A DNA stretch of 64,000 nt, taken from Glycomyces terrestris (lineage in GTDB: Bacteria; Actinomycetota; Actinomycetes; Mycobacteriales; Micromonosporaceae). The stretch lies in NCBI RefSeq assembly GCF_003933745.1, contig NZ_RSEB01000002.1:62001-126000 (forward strand). The letters run 5' to 3'. A program made the translations under genes and the position numbers. Position 1 is the stretch's first letter, and the number at the start of each line of letters is the position of its first letter. Positions 1 to 9,125 of this stretch are shown piece after piece. Below the pieces are notes generated by a model that worked only from the letters and a program-made list of their open reading frames with translations, made no database searches and was not told the DNA's origin.

Positions 1-352
1 CCCGCTGGGGGGCGGGATCGCGGGGACGCTGGTGAAGCCGCTCGTCAACTTCGCGGCCGTCATGGCCGTCTACGTCGTGGTGCGGCGCGGGTTCCGGGCC
101 CGGTGGGCGGCGGTGTCGGCCGAGGAGGTCGCGGCCGGGAGCCTCACCCGGGACGAGGCCGCGAGCCTGTCGCGGCGCGGGTCGCGCCGCCGCCGGCTCC
201 GCTCGTTCCGGGCCGGGACCGGGCGCGAGGCCCAGGCGCGGTTGCAGCGGCTCCAGTTGGCGCTCTTGGAGGAGCGAATCCCGGAGCGCCTGCCGGCCGC
301 GGCAGCGGAGCCGTGGCGCGAAGCGGTGGCCGCGGCGCGGCCGGCGAATTGA
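1..352 (+). CDS. C-terminal fragment of a PrsW-like membrane protein (5' end outside window)
   Basis: The reading frame is open from the first bases of the window, so this is the 3' end of a longer gene. The GTG at 32 lies inside a hydrophobic stretch and is unlikely to be the start. The visible part is one membrane segment (about 22 residues, ending in VVVRRGF) followed by a basic tail with the pattern AEEVAAGSLTRDEAASL, RRRRLRSF and ARLQRLQLALLE. This resembles the cytoplasmic tail of actinobacterial PrsW-family intramembrane proteases, which end in an EVASL-type motif and a helix rich in Ala, Leu and Arg. The catalytic segments are not in the window, so the family is an inference from the tail alone. 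Confidence 0.5.
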   Translation, partial: PLGGGIAGTLVKPLVNFAAVMAVYVVVRRGFRARWAAVSAEEVAAGSLTRDEAASLSRRGSRRRRLRSFRAGTGREAQARLQRLQLALLEERIPERLPAAAAEPWREAVAAARPAN

Positions 353-456
353 GCGTGTCCCGGAGGGTCCGTACAAATCGGACCCCCGGGAACCCCCCAT
401 TTCAATGCTGCCAGGAGGGTCCGACGGCTCCGATCCGCCGAACGCGAATCATGCTC

Positions 457-491
457 GGTGGCTGGTGGCTGGTGGCTGGTGGCTGGTGGCT
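457..491. repeat. Five perfect copies of a 7-bp tandem repeat (GGTGGCT)
   Basis: The heptamer GGTGGCT is repeated five times head to tail, with a partial sixth copy (GGT) after it. It lies in the 262-base gap between the first gene and the convergent secreted-protein gene. I see no gene in that gap. A 7-bp unit shifts the reading frame with each copy gained or lost, but nothing here suggests it is translated. Confidence 0.9.
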
Positions 492-614
492 GGTCACCGG
501 GCCGGCGGCAGTGACCCGCGACTGGTGATCGGCTGCCCTTGTCCAGTTCGTGCGGCGGCCGCTCGGTCGGGGCCGCCGGCCTGCGGCGTCCGGCGGCCGG
601 GAGCCGGGAGCCGC

Positions 615-1124
615 TCAGTGGAACGCGAACGCCGCCCGGTCGAGCTGGACCGACTTCGGGCACAGGAACGAGCCCTGGACCTTTCTGCCCGTGTAGGGAC
701 CGCCCGCGTACTCGCGCGAGAGTCCCTCGCGGCGGAAGACGACGTCCGTCGCCTCGTAACCGCAGGTGACGCCGAACTTGGTGGCGACGACGCGGATCAC
801 GTCGGCCGTCGCGGTCCCCGCGGCGTCGTCGAAGGCGAACCGCGTGTCGCGGCCCAGCCGGAACCGGATGCTGCCGGAGCAGTCGAACGCGACCTCATCG
901 GACTCGATGCGCACCTCCAAGGGTGGCGCGGCCCCGACCGGGACCCCCGCGGCCTCGCAGGCGCCCTTCCGCTCGGCGAGCGTGATGTCGACGGCGTGCC
1001 CGGCCTCCGCGGCCGAGCCGGACCCGGCCGGAACCGGTCGTGCCTCCGCCGCCGCGGCCGGGACCGCACCGGACAGGAGGAGCGCGGCGGCGGCCGCGAC
1101 GATGAGCGGGAAGCGGTGTCGCAA
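615..1124 (-). CDS. Secreted four-cysteine protein of unknown function
   Basis: I chose the TTG at 1124 because a GAGAAAGGG ribosome binding site ends about 9 bases upstream and the protein then opens with a clean signal peptide: basic RHR, a hydrophobic core and an AAAA cleavage region near residue 28. Longer upstream starts would add a charged segment before the signal. The mature part of about 140 residues has four cysteines (ACEAAG, FDCSGS, GVTCGYE, FLCPKS), enough for two disulfides in the cell envelope. The GVTCGYEATDVVF stretch faintly recalls small secreted domains of unknown function in actinobacteria, but I do not recognise a family. It stands alone on the minus strand. Confidence 0.7.
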   Translation of the reverse strand: MRHRFPLIVAAAAALLLSGAVPAAAAEARPVPAGSGSAAEAGHAVDITLAERKGACEAAGVPVGAAPPLEVRIESDEVAFDCSGSIRFRLGRDTRFAFDDAAGTATADVIRVVATKFGVTCGYEATDVVFRREGLSREYAGGPYTGRKVQGSFLCPKSVQLDRAAFAFH

Positions 1125-1396
1125 GGGGATCGGCCCTTTCTCGTGCGCGGCGCGCGGGCCGCGCGCCAGGATCGAACGCCTCGGATCGTAGCCCCCGAAT
1201 GTCCGGTTCATATTCGTTTCAGCCGAATCGGAATGCGGCCGCCGCGACCGAGGTAGGGGGCCGGCCGCGACTTTGGTATCGGACCGCGTTCCCCTTCTCC
1301 TCCTTGCGAACTAGTCCTTCAGGATTGTGTTTCCGCAGGTGGGAAGGCATGTTATACGCTGGAGTCGTTCGCATTCAACGGAAAGGCGGCGGCCCC

Positions 1397-2098
1397 ATGC
1401 CCACCGAGAACACCAGCGGCGACCGCACCGTGGTCGCCGACGCGCCCTGGACCGTCCCGGCCGTGTACACGGCCCTCCCGCTCCTCGGGGCCGCGCTCGG
1501 CTGGGGGCTCACGCTCGTCGCCGAGTGGATCACCGGCCTGTCCTGGTTCCCGTTCCAGGGCCTGTTCGAGCTGTTCCTGCGCCTCCCGGACGCCGTCGAA
1601 CTCCTCGCCGGGATCGCGCTCGGCCTCGCCGTCGGCGTCTTCCTCGCCCTCTGGGTCCACCACGAGATGCTCACCGTGACCGTCGGCCGCGACGGCCTCC
1701 GCCTCAAGCGCGGCGACTTCGACGAGGAGGTCCCGCGCGCCGAGGTCGCCTCCGTGTTCGTCGAGGACAAGCTCCTCGTCGTCCTCGGCCACCGCCGCCA
1801 GGAGCTCGCCCAGGTGCACTTCGACCTCAACCGCGACCGCCTCGGCGAGGCGCTGCGCCGCCACGGCTACGGCCTGCTCGGCACCGCCGACCCGTTCGGC
1901 GCGCAGCTGCGGCGCTGGGTCCCCGGCGCCGACGGGCTCCCGCGCGGCGCCGACGCCCTGCTCAAGGCCCGCGCCCACGCCCTCGAGAAGTCGAACGAGG
2001 GCGACGTGCGCGAACTGCGCGGGGAACTCGCCGCCCTCGGCGTCGTCGTGCGCGACCGCGACAAGAAGCAGTACTGGCGCCTCGCCGACCCCGCCTGA
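1397..2098 (+). CDS. YqeB family membrane protein with a PH-like domain
   Basis: The ATG at 1397 follows a GGAAAGG site by about 10 bases. Two membrane helices (about residues 20-44 and 69-90) come first, then a conserved globular part: VTVGRDGLRLKRGDF, the EVPRAEVASVFVEDK strand region, and a C-terminal helical section ending GVVVRDRDKKQYWRLA. This order and the QYWRL-type end are typical of the YqeB family named after the Bacillus subtilis protein. Its function is not known, and the PH-like fold suggests binding to membrane lipid or protein at the inner face. A TTATAC -10-like box lies at 1352-1357. Confidence 0.75.
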   Translation: MPTENTSGDRTVVADAPWTVPAVYTALPLLGAALGWGLTLVAEWITGLSWFPFQGLFELFLRLPDAVELLAGIALGLAVGVFLALWVHHEMLTVTVGRDGLRLKRGDFDEEVPRAEVASVFVEDKLLVVLGHRRQELAQVHFDLNRDRLGEALRRHGYGLLGTADPFGAQLRRWVPGADGLPRGADALLKARAHALEKSNEGDVRELRGELAALGVVVRDRDKKQYWRLADPA

Positions 2099-2198
2099 CG
2101 CGGCCGGCGCGGAAACCCGGTCGGCCGACCCCGTCGATCGCCCGATGCGGCCGGCCCCGCCCGGTGGGACCATCGGAGTCCACCGGAAGGAGCGCCCC

Positions 2199-2816
2199 GT
2201 GACCGTGCTGCTGATCTTCGCGCTGGCGATCTTCCTCGCCGCGATCGTGCCGGGCCCCGACTTCGCGATGGTCGTGCGCAACACCGTCACCTCCGGCCGG
2301 GGGAGCGGGATGTGGACGGCGGCCGGCATCGGCCTCGGCATCGCCGTCTGGGTCGTGGCGACCTCGATCGGGCTCGCCGCGCTGCTCGCGGCCTCCGCGA
2401 TCGCGTTCACGGCCGTCAAGCTCGCCGGCGCGGTCTACCTGGTCTACCTCGGCGTCCGCTCGATCGTCGCCGCGGTCAAGGAGCGGCGCAAGCCCGCCGC
2501 GGCGATCGAGCTCGACCGGAGGATGAGCCGCCTGGCCGCGTTCCGCTCCGGCCTCCTCTGCAACCTGCTCAACCCGAAGGCCGTCGTCCTGTTCACCGCG
2601 CTCATGCCGCAGTTCCTCGGCACCGGCGGCGACTGGGTCGTGATCGCCGAGCTCGCCGCCGTCGGGATGGCGGTCGCCGCCGGCTTCTACCTCGCGCTCG
2701 CCGGCCTCATCGGACTGCTGCGCACGCTGCTGGAGCGCCCCCGGGTGCGCGCCTGGATCAACGGCGTCACCGGCGCGGTCATGGTCGCGCTCGGACTCCG
2801 CGTGGCCGCGAACTGA
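2199..2816 (+). CDS. LysE/RhtB family amino acid exporter
   Basis: A 205-residue membrane protein with about six hydrophobic segments, the standard size for the LysE superfamily. The first helix ends in the family motif PGPDFAMVVRNT (about residues 17-28). A GNLLNPKAV-type motif is seen as CNLLNPKAVVLF near residue 120. Members export amino acids or small metabolites using the proton gradient, and the substrate cannot be read from sequence. The GTG at 2199 has a GGAAGGA site 7 bases upstream and removes an implausible hydrophilic extension. It appears monocistronic. Confidence 0.85.
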   Translation: MTVLLIFALAIFLAAIVPGPDFAMVVRNTVTSGRGSGMWTAAGIGLGIAVWVVATSIGLAALLAASAIAFTAVKLAGAVYLVYLGVRSIVAAVKERRKPAAAIELDRRMSRLAAFRSGLLCNLLNPKAVVLFTALMPQFLGTGGDWVVIAELAAVGMAVAAGFYLALAGLIGLLRTLLERPRVRAWINGVTGAVMVALGLRVAAN

Positions 2817-3025
2817 GGCCCGCTCCCGTTGCGCGCCATGGCGGGACCGACTCGCGGGGGAGCCGCGCGCGGGCGTCCCGAGGCGATGAGGTGAGATAGC
2901 ACAGCGGCGGCCAGCCGACCGGGGCCCGCGCGCTTGCGGGAGTGCGCGGAACCGGCAGTCCGGCCGCCGTTCGCGTGCGCCGGAACCGAGTGGCGAAAAC
3001 GCTTACGCGCCTGCACAATCGGCCC

Positions 3026-3835
3026 ATGAACGAATACGAGCTCGAGGCCGAGATCGCGGCCTACTACGCCCGGGGCGGGGAGCGGGAGCGGTTGAGCCGC
3101 AACGCCCGCGGCCGCCTGGAGTTCGCCCGCATGCAGGACCTGCTGCGGCGCCTGCTCCCCGGCGACGGCCTGGACGTCCTCGACGTCGGCGGCGCGACCG
3201 GCGCCCACTCCTCCTGGCTCGCCGCCGACGGCCACGAGGTCACCCTCGTCGACCCCGTCCCCAGCCAGGTCGCGGTCGCCGCCGAGCTCCCCGGCGTCAC
3301 CGCGCTCGTCGGCGACGCGCGCGACCTCCCCTGCGAGGACGCCGCCTTCGACGCCGTCCTCCTCATGGGCCCGCTCTACCACCTCACCGACCGCGAGGAC
3401 CGCGTCCGCGCGATCGCCGAGGCCCGCCGCTGCGCGCGCCCCGGCGGCACCGTCGCGGCCGTGACGATCAACCGCTCCGCGGGCTGGGCCGACTGGCTCC
3501 TGTTCACGGCCCACGGCATCGACCGCTCCATCAGCGCCGAGGACAGCCTCCGCATCCTCCGCGACGGGGACCTGCGCCACTACGAGCAGGACATGTTCAC
3601 CACCGCGTACCTCGCGCATCCCTCCGAGACCGCCGCGGAGTTCGCCGACGCCGGCCTCGCCGCGCCCGACCAGTATGCGGTCCAAGGCTTCCCGGGCTTC
3701 CTGCCCGACCTCGAGAACCTCATCGACGACGACGAGGCCCGCGCGCACCTCATGGACGGCCTCCGTGTCATCGAGCGCGAACCGTCCCTGCTCGGCGCCT
3801 CGAACCACCTGCTCACCGTCGCGACCGTCCCCTAG
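3026..3835 (+). CDS. Class I SAM-dependent methyltransferase
   Basis: A 269-residue protein with the Rossmann methyltransferase motif I DVLDVGGATGAH (about residues 48-59), an acidic strand-2 end (TLVDPVPSQ), motif LVGDARDLPCEDAAFDAV and the post-core LLMGPLYHL. GPLYHL is characteristic of the UbiE/Methyltransf_11-like group that methylates small molecules. The substrate is unknown. There is no ribosome binding site. Instead a CACAAT -10-like hexamer (3014-3019) ends 6 bases before the ATG, so the message is probably leaderless. Confidence 0.8.
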   Translation: MNEYELEAEIAAYYARGGERERLSRNARGRLEFARMQDLLRRLLPGDGLDVLDVGGATGAHSSWLAADGHEVTLVDPVPSQVAVAAELPGVTALVGDARDLPCEDAAFDAVLLMGPLYHLTDREDRVRAIAEARRCARPGGTVAAVTINRSAGWADWLLFTAHGIDRSISAEDSLRILRDGDLRHYEQDMFTTAYLAHPSETAAEFADAGLAAPDQYAVQGFPGFLPDLENLIDDDEARAHLMDGLRVIEREPSLLGASNHLLTVATVP

Positions 3836-3920
3836 CCGGCCGGCGGGGCGCCCCGCCGCCCCGCCACCAGCTGGGACGGTTCACGCGCCCGACATCGAAC
3901 CGCGGCTACCCTCGGTCGCC

Positions 3921-4499
3921 ATGTGGAACCGCAGCTTTCTCATCCTCCACGGCGTGGAGAACCGCAGGCCCGCAGGGCACTGGCAGCACGAACTCGCCCT
4001 CGCCCTGCGCGGCCGCGGCGAGCAGGTGTTCTACCCGCAGCTGCCGGACACCGACCGGCCCTCGCTCGAAGCCTGGGTCGAGGCGATCCTCGCCGAGCTG
4101 GCGCTCATGCGCGGCGAGAAGGTCGTCGTCTGCCACAGCCTCGCCTCCACCGCCTGGCTCCACGTCGCGGCCGCCGCCCCCGCCGCCGCGGACCGCCTGC
4201 TGCTGGTGAGCCCGCCCGGACCCGCCGCCTTCGACTGGGACGTCATCGCCGGATTCGACCCCGCCGGACTCGACCTCGGCGGCCTCGAGCTCGCCGCGCA
4301 GACCCCGCGCCTCGCCTGCTCCGACGACGACCCGTACTGCGCCGAGGGCGCCGCCGAGACCTACGGCGCCCCGCTCGGCTGCGACGTCGACGTCCTCCCC
4401 GGCGCCGGCCACCTCGCCCTCGACGACGGCTACGGCCCCTGGCCCGCCGCCCTCGCCTGGTGCCTCGACCCCGCGGAGCGCTTGGCGCCCAACCGCTGA
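3921..4499 (+). CDS. RBBP9/YdeN-type alpha/beta hydrolase
   Basis: The 192-residue size and the layout match the small serine hydrolases of the RBBP9/YdeN family. The start has FLILHGVENRRPAGHWQ. The nucleophile elbow VVCHSLAST carries Cys where most hydrolases have Gly before His-Ser. The acid lies in RLACSDDDPYC and the histidine in GAGHLALDDGYGPWP. All three members of the triad (Ser, Asp, His) are therefore present. The substrate is unknown. A TACCCT hexamer at 3907-3912 lies 8 bases before the ATG without a ribosome binding site, suggesting a leaderless start. Confidence 0.8.
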   Translation: MWNRSFLILHGVENRRPAGHWQHELALALRGRGEQVFYPQLPDTDRPSLEAWVEAILAELALMRGEKVVVCHSLASTAWLHVAAAAPAAADRLLLVSPPGPAAFDWDVIAGFDPAGLDLGGLELAAQTPRLACSDDDPYCAEGAAETYGAPLGCDVDVLPGAGHLALDDGYGPWPAALAWCLDPAERLAPNR

Positions 4500-4614
4500 C
4501 GCGCGGCCTCGCCCCGTCCGAGGACTTCCCAACCCGGTGCGGCGGTGCCAGACTGGACGGGCCCGCCGAAGGCGCGACGCGAGCGCCGGGCGGTCGAGCG
4601 CACAGGGAGTCGCC

Positions 4615-5496
4615 ATGCGAGGGGTCCGGATCGCCGTCGTCGGCGCGTTCCTGCTGGCCGCCGCCACCGCCGGGCTCGCCGGCGGCCTCGCCGGCCGCGA
4701 CGCCGGCCCGGGCGCAGACCCCGCCGCGCCCTCCGACCCGCCCGACCTCACCGCCACCGCCGAGATCCGGCGGTCCTTCATGGCCCCCGGCATCGTCGCG
4801 ATCGCCGTGACCAACCACGGCGACGCCCCCGTCCAGATCCGCGGCGTCGAACTCCTCACGGAGTCCTTCGCGCCCCTCGGCGTCCAGGCGTTCGACGCGC
4901 ACGTCCCGCCCAGCGTCAACCCCCGCGACCTCCTCACCGAGTACGGCGAGGCCCGCTGCCCCGCCGGCGTCGACTCGACCGCCCGGCCCGCCTCGGTCGT
5001 CCTCGACGTCGCGACCGAGGACGGCGCGGTCCACGAGGTCGTCGCCGAACTCCCGCACCCGAACGGCACCCTCGACCGGCTGCTCCGGGAGGCCTGCGCC
5101 GCCCAGGCGATCGCCGCCTCCACCGCGATCGAACTCGCCGAGCCCACCAAGGCCGCCGACGGCGCGCTCGAAGCGGCGCTGACCCTGCGGCCGCTCGCAG
5201 GGGCCGCGGTCGGCGTAACCGACGTGCGCGGCAGCGTCCTGTTCACCGTCGAGTCCGCGCCGCTCGCGGCCCGACCGATCGCGGGCGCCCCCGGGGAGGC
5301 CGTCACCGTCCCCCTCCTCATCGACGCGTTCCGCTGCGAAGGCCACGCCGTCGGGGACGCCAAGCAGCCCTTCGGCTTCACCGTCTGGGTCACCATCGAC
5401 GGCGCCGACCCCATCGCCACCCCGATCCCCGTCCCCGACCCCCACCGCGACGCCCTCTGGGCCATGCTCGACACCCGCTGCGGCCGCGGCGGCTGA
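4615..5496 (+). CDS. Membrane-anchored or secreted protein of unknown function
   Basis: The ATG at 4615 has an AGGGAG site 5 bases upstream. A single hydrophobic N-terminal segment (about residues 5-26, rich in Ala and Gly) could be a signal anchor or signal peptide. The rest is a roughly 260-residue extracytoplasmic region built of beta-rich segments, such as GIVAIAVTNHGDAPVQIRGV and PLLIDAFRCEGHAVGDAKQ. The phrase VTNHGDAPVQI is typical of Ig-like folds, and four cysteines could pair. I do not recognise the family. It lies between two same-strand genes but has gaps over 100 bases on both sides. Confidence 0.65.
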   Translation: MRGVRIAVVGAFLLAAATAGLAGGLAGRDAGPGADPAAPSDPPDLTATAEIRRSFMAPGIVAIAVTNHGDAPVQIRGVELLTESFAPLGVQAFDAHVPPSVNPRDLLTEYGEARCPAGVDSTARPASVVLDVATEDGAVHEVVAELPHPNGTLDRLLREACAAQAIAASTAIELAEPTKAADGALEAALTLRPLAGAAVGVTDVRGSVLFTVESAPLAARPIAGAPGEAVTVPLLIDAFRCEGHAVGDAKQPFGFTVWVTIDGADPIATPIPVPDPHRDALWAMLDTRCGRGG

Positions 5497-5631
5497 CGGG
5501 CGCAGCGAGACCCGGCGCCCGATTCGCCGAGAACCGCCGCAACGCTCCCGAACCCCCGCCCGGGCGTGTCCCGCGTCTCGGAGGCGCAAGTGGAGGAGGC
5601 GGACCCGGCACATCGGACGTACGCTTGACGC

Positions 5632-6861
5632 GTGGGTGATCACACCGATACCTCCGGTAACGAAGCGCATAAACTGCGAACCCGCCTCGTCGGCGGCCTG
5701 CGCACCAGTGGAGTGCTCCGGAGCGAATCGGTCGAGACCGCGATGCTCGCCGTCCCCCGCCACCGCTTCATCCCCGAAGCGCCCCTGCGCACCGCCTACG
5801 CCGACGACGTCTACATCACCAAGCGCAACAGCGACGGCGACGCCGTCAGCTCCGCCTCCCAGCCCTCCATCGTCGCCGAGATGCTCGAACAGCTCGACGT
5901 CCGCCCCGGCCACCGCGTCCTCGAGATCGGCGCCGGCACCGGCTACAACGCCGCCCTCCTCGACGCCCTCGTCGGGCCCGCCGGCGCCGTCACCACCGTC
6001 GACATCGACGCCGACACCGTCAGGCGCGCCCGCCGCGCCCTCGACCAGGTCGGCTGCGAACGCGTCCGCACCGTCCAGGGCGACGGCGAACTCGGCTCCC
6101 CCGACGGCGCCCCCTACGACCGCATCATCGCCACCGTCGGCACCTGGGACCTGCCCCCGGCCTGGTGGGACCAGCTCGCCGACGGCGGCCGCCTCGTCGC
6201 GCCCCTGAGCATCCGCGGCTGCGAGCACTCGGTCGCCTTCGACTACACCGGCGGCGTCATGCGCAGCCGCTCCATCGTCAGCTGCGGCTTCATGCCCATG
6301 CGCGGCCTCGGCAGCCACGAAGGCAGCACCGTGGAGCTCGCGAGCGGCCGCATCCTCACCTTCCACGTCGACAGCGAGGTCGAGGCCGCCGGCGCCGAGG
6401 GCGCCCTCGACGGCCGCGGCACCACCGTCTGGACCTCCGTGCGCCTCAAGGTGAACGAGGACGCCACCCAGCTCTCCCTGTGGCTCGCCTGCGCGTTCCC
6501 CGGCTACGGCCGCATGAGCGCCCCCTTCGGCGACCACGGCCTCCAGCGCCTCCTCATGCGCTGGGCCAACCCGGCCGTCGTCGAAGGCGCCGACTTCGCC
6601 TACGTCGTGTGCCGGAAGGTCCCCGGCGGCAACGAGATCGGCGTGCGCGGCCACGGCCCGAACGGCGCCGCGCTGGCCGCCCGCGTCGCCGACCAGGCCG
6701 GCCTGTGGGACCGCGAGTGCCGCGACGGCGTGAGCCTCCAGATCACCGCCTACCGCGGGGCCGAGCGGCCGGAGGACGCCGCGGAGGCGCGGTTCACCGT
6801 CCCGAAGCGCCACACCCGCTTGGCGATCCGCGTCGCGCCCGTGTCCGACGCCCTCCCGTAG
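5632..6861 (+). CDS. Protein-L-isoaspartate O-methyltransferase-like protein, FxLD-system type
   Basis: A 409-residue protein. Residues 1-230 form a PCMT-like methyltransferase with AVPRHRFIP, AYADDVYITKR, SSASQPSIVAEML and SAM motif I VLEIGAGTGYN (about 96-106). About 180 further residues, including SCGFMPMRG, are absent from housekeeping PCMT. This long form is what I know as the methyltransferase, FxLD system family that accompanies lanthipeptides, where such enzymes methylate an Asp carboxylate and can lead to isoaspartate. No lanthipeptide synthetase or cysteine-rich precursor is nearby, so the target is open. The start is a GTG preceded by TACGCT (5620-5625) at 6 bases with no ribosome binding site, fitting a leaderless message. 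Confidence 0.75.
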   Translation: MGDHTDTSGNEAHKLRTRLVGGLRTSGVLRSESVETAMLAVPRHRFIPEAPLRTAYADDVYITKRNSDGDAVSSASQPSIVAEMLEQLDVRPGHRVLEIGAGTGYNAALLDALVGPAGAVTTVDIDADTVRRARRALDQVGCERVRTVQGDGELGSPDGAPYDRIIATVGTWDLPPAWWDQLADGGRLVAPLSIRGCEHSVAFDYTGGVMRSRSIVSCGFMPMRGLGSHEGSTVELASGRILTFHVDSEVEAAGAEGALDGRGTTVWTSVRLKVNEDATQLSLWLACAFPGYGRMSAPFGDHGLQRLLMRWANPAVVEGADFAYVVCRKVPGGNEIGVRGHGPNGAALAARVADQAGLWDRECRDGVSLQITAYRGAERPEDAAEARFTVPKRHTRLAIRVAPVSDALP

Positions 6862-7103
6862 CGGCCTGCCGGTCACGTTCCGGACGCCCGTTCTAGGGTG
6901 GGGGTGGTGATCGCCCGCCGCCTCCGCGCCGTCCCTCCGCGACCCCTCCGGCCCGGGTGACCCCGAGTAGTGAATTCGCTTCGACCGGTCGCAGTGGACG
7001 CAATGCGCTATCAATGGTCGTCGCCCCGACATTCTCCCGGCCCCACTCGCCTCCGCCCCGAGTCGGTCGGACGACACGCGAAATATGAGAAAGGACGCCC
7101 CCG

Positions 7104-8975
7104 ATGTCCGATCCGACATTCAAGCAGCGGGCTCGCTATTGGTTCGACAACACCATGTCGAAGGGCACGATCGCGCTGATCGGATGGCTCACCGTCATCA
7201 CGCTCGCGCTCACTGCGATCGGCGCGCTGTTCCTCCTGGTCACCAACCAGGGCAATGGGGTCGGCGGTACTCTGTGGACTTCGTTCATCCACATCCTCGA
7301 CGCCGGGACGATCACCGGCGACGGCGAGGGCCCCGCATTCATGGTGATCATGTTCATCACCACGATCGGCGGCCTGGTCATCCTCTCCTCGCTCGTCGGT
7401 GTCCTGACCACCGGCCTCGACGCGAAGCTCGAGGAGCTCCGGAAGGGCCGCTCGCTCGTCGTCGAGAAGGACCACACCGTCGTCCTCGGCTGGTCCGACC
7501 AGGTCTTCATCATCATCTCGGAGCTGGTGGAGGCCAACGAGAGCGAGAAGCGCGCCGTCATCGCGATCCTCGCCGACCGCGACAAGGTCGAGATGGAGGA
7601 CGAGATCCGCGCGAAGCTCCCCGACCTGAAGACCACCCACGTCGTGTGCCGCACCGGCGACCCCGCCGACCCCGACGACATCGCGATCGTCAACCCCGGC
7701 CAGGCCAAGAGCATCATCCTGCTCACCTCCGCCGAGGACGACCCCGACGCGCAGCTGGTGCGCAGCCTCCTCGCCGTCACCCACGGCGGCCAGGGCGACC
7801 TGAAGTGCCACGTCGTGGGCGCCGTCGCCGAGAGCCGGAACCTCCCCGCGGCCCGCCTCGCCGGCGGCCGCGGCGCGCACGTCGTGGACGCCAACGACCT
7901 CATGGCCCGCCTGATGGTGCAGACCTGCCGCCAGTCCGGCCTCTCGGTCGTCTACACCGACCTGCTCGACTTCGGCGGCGACGAGATCTACATGGTCGAG
8001 GAGCCGAACCTGTTCGGCCGGCCCCTGAGCCAGGCCCTGCACGCGTACCGGACCTCGTCCTTCATCGGCGTCCTCACCAAGCAGGGCCGCTGCATCATCA
8101 ACCCGCCGTCGAGCGCCTCGCTCCAGCCCGGCGACAAGCTCATCCTCATCGCCTCCGACGACTCCGCGATCAAGCTCGACGGCTCCCGCCCGGTCATCGA
8201 CGAGTCCGCGATCGTCGCCCGCGCCGATGTCGGGCTCCAGCCCGAGCGCACGCTCATCCTCGGCTGGAACGCCAAGACCCGCATGGTCCTCGAGCAGCTC
8301 GACCAGTACGTGGCGCCCGGCTCGGTCACCGACGTCGTCACCGACCATCCCGACGCGGCCGAGGCGATCCGCAAGATCGGCCCGACCATGCGCGTCCAGG
8401 GCCTGAACTTCAAGCAGGACGACACCACCGACCGGCTCCTGCTCGAATCGCTCAAGCCCGGTTCGTACGACCACATCATCGCGCTGTGCTCCGACGACGT
8501 CCCGCCGCAGCTCGCGGACTCGAAGACGCTCGTGACGCTGCTCCACCTGCGCGACATGTCCCAGCGCTCCAACACGCGATTCAAGGTCGTCTCCGAGATG
8601 GCCGACGACCGCAACCGCACGCTCGCGCAGGTCACGCAGGCCGACGACTTCATCGTCAGCGACAAGCTCATCAGCCTGCTGCTCACCCAGACCGCCGAGA
8701 ACCCGCACCTGTCGCACGTGTTCGGGAACCTCTTCAGCGCCGAGGGCTCGGAGATCTACCTCAAGCCCGCCGACCACTACGTGCGCCCGGGCGTGCCGGT
8801 CAACTTCTACACCGTCGCCGAGTCGGCGCGCCGCCGCGGCGAGACCGCGATCGGGTACCGGGTGGTCGCCGAGGCCCAGCGGGCGCCGAGCTACGGCGTG
8901 CACCTGAACCCGGACAAGTCGGTGCAGATGATGCTCCAGCCCGGGGACAAGATCATCGTGCTCGCGGAGGACTGA
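7104..8975 (+). CDS. CASTOR/POLLUX-related ion channel with RCK-like domains
   Basis: A 623-residue protein. Two hydrophobic segments (about 22-48 and 83-105) flank a pore-like stretch, SFIHILDAGTITGDGEG. The long cytoplasmic part begins with KDHTVVLGWSDQVFIIISEL, an RCK/TrkA-N-like Rossmann domain. A second one begins with TLILGWNAKTRMVLEQL near residue 385. The C-terminal end resembles TrkA-C (SVQMMLQPGDKIIVLAED). This order matches bacterial relatives of the plant CASTOR/POLLUX channels. It probably forms a tetramer in the membrane and conducts cations under ligand control; ion selectivity is unknown. The ribosome binding site AGAAAGGA lies 9 bases before the ATG. Confidence 0.8.
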   Translation: MSDPTFKQRARYWFDNTMSKGTIALIGWLTVITLALTAIGALFLLVTNQGNGVGGTLWTSFIHILDAGTITGDGEGPAFMVIMFITTIGGLVILSSLVGVLTTGLDAKLEELRKGRSLVVEKDHTVVLGWSDQVFIIISELVEANESEKRAVIAILADRDKVEMEDEIRAKLPDLKTTHVVCRTGDPADPDDIAIVNPGQAKSIILLTSAEDDPDAQLVRSLLAVTHGGQGDLKCHVVGAVAESRNLPAARLAGGRGAHVVDANDLMARLMVQTCRQSGLSVVYTDLLDFGGDEIYMVEEPNLFGRPLSQALHAYRTSSFIGVLTKQGRCIINPPSSASLQPGDKLILIASDDSAIKLDGSRPVIDESAIVARADVGLQPERTLILGWNAKTRMVLEQLDQYVAPGSVTDVVTDHPDAAEAIRKIGPTMRVQGLNFKQDDTTDRLLLESLKPGSYDHIIALCSDDVPPQLADSKTLVTLLHLRDMSQRSNTRFKVVSEMADDRNRTLAQVTQADDFIVSDKLISLLLTQTAENPHLSHVFGNLFSAEGSEIYLKPADHYVRPGVPVNFYTVAESARRRGETAIGYRVVAEAQRAPSYGVHLNPDKSVQMMLQPGDKIIVLAED

Positions 8976-9125
8976 GGCCCGGCGCCGAGGTCTTACGACC
9001 TTCGGAGGAGTCCGAATTACTCCCCCGAGCGGAGGGCGGTGTCGGCCGCCCCGGGTAGCGTCGAGGGGGTCCGCGACACCCGGCGGACCCGCAGCGTCGC
9101 CGCTGCGAAAGCCGAAGGAACCAGG

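Noticed and set aside
2942-3025. A longer start for the methyltransferase
   Set aside because: The extra 28 residues are Arg-rich with no ribosome binding site, and a -10 box lies directly before the ATG at 3026.
6862-7103. A c-di-AMP riboswitch or lanthipeptide precursor before the ion channel gene
   Set aside because: I looked for a ydaO-like core and for a short Cys/Ser-rich frame near the FxLD-type methyltransferase and saw neither.
4243-7119. A 958-residue minus-strand frame opposite the methyltransferase
   Set aside because: Low-complexity Gly/Asp/Val-rich translation with no motif, and the opposite strand holds complete genes.
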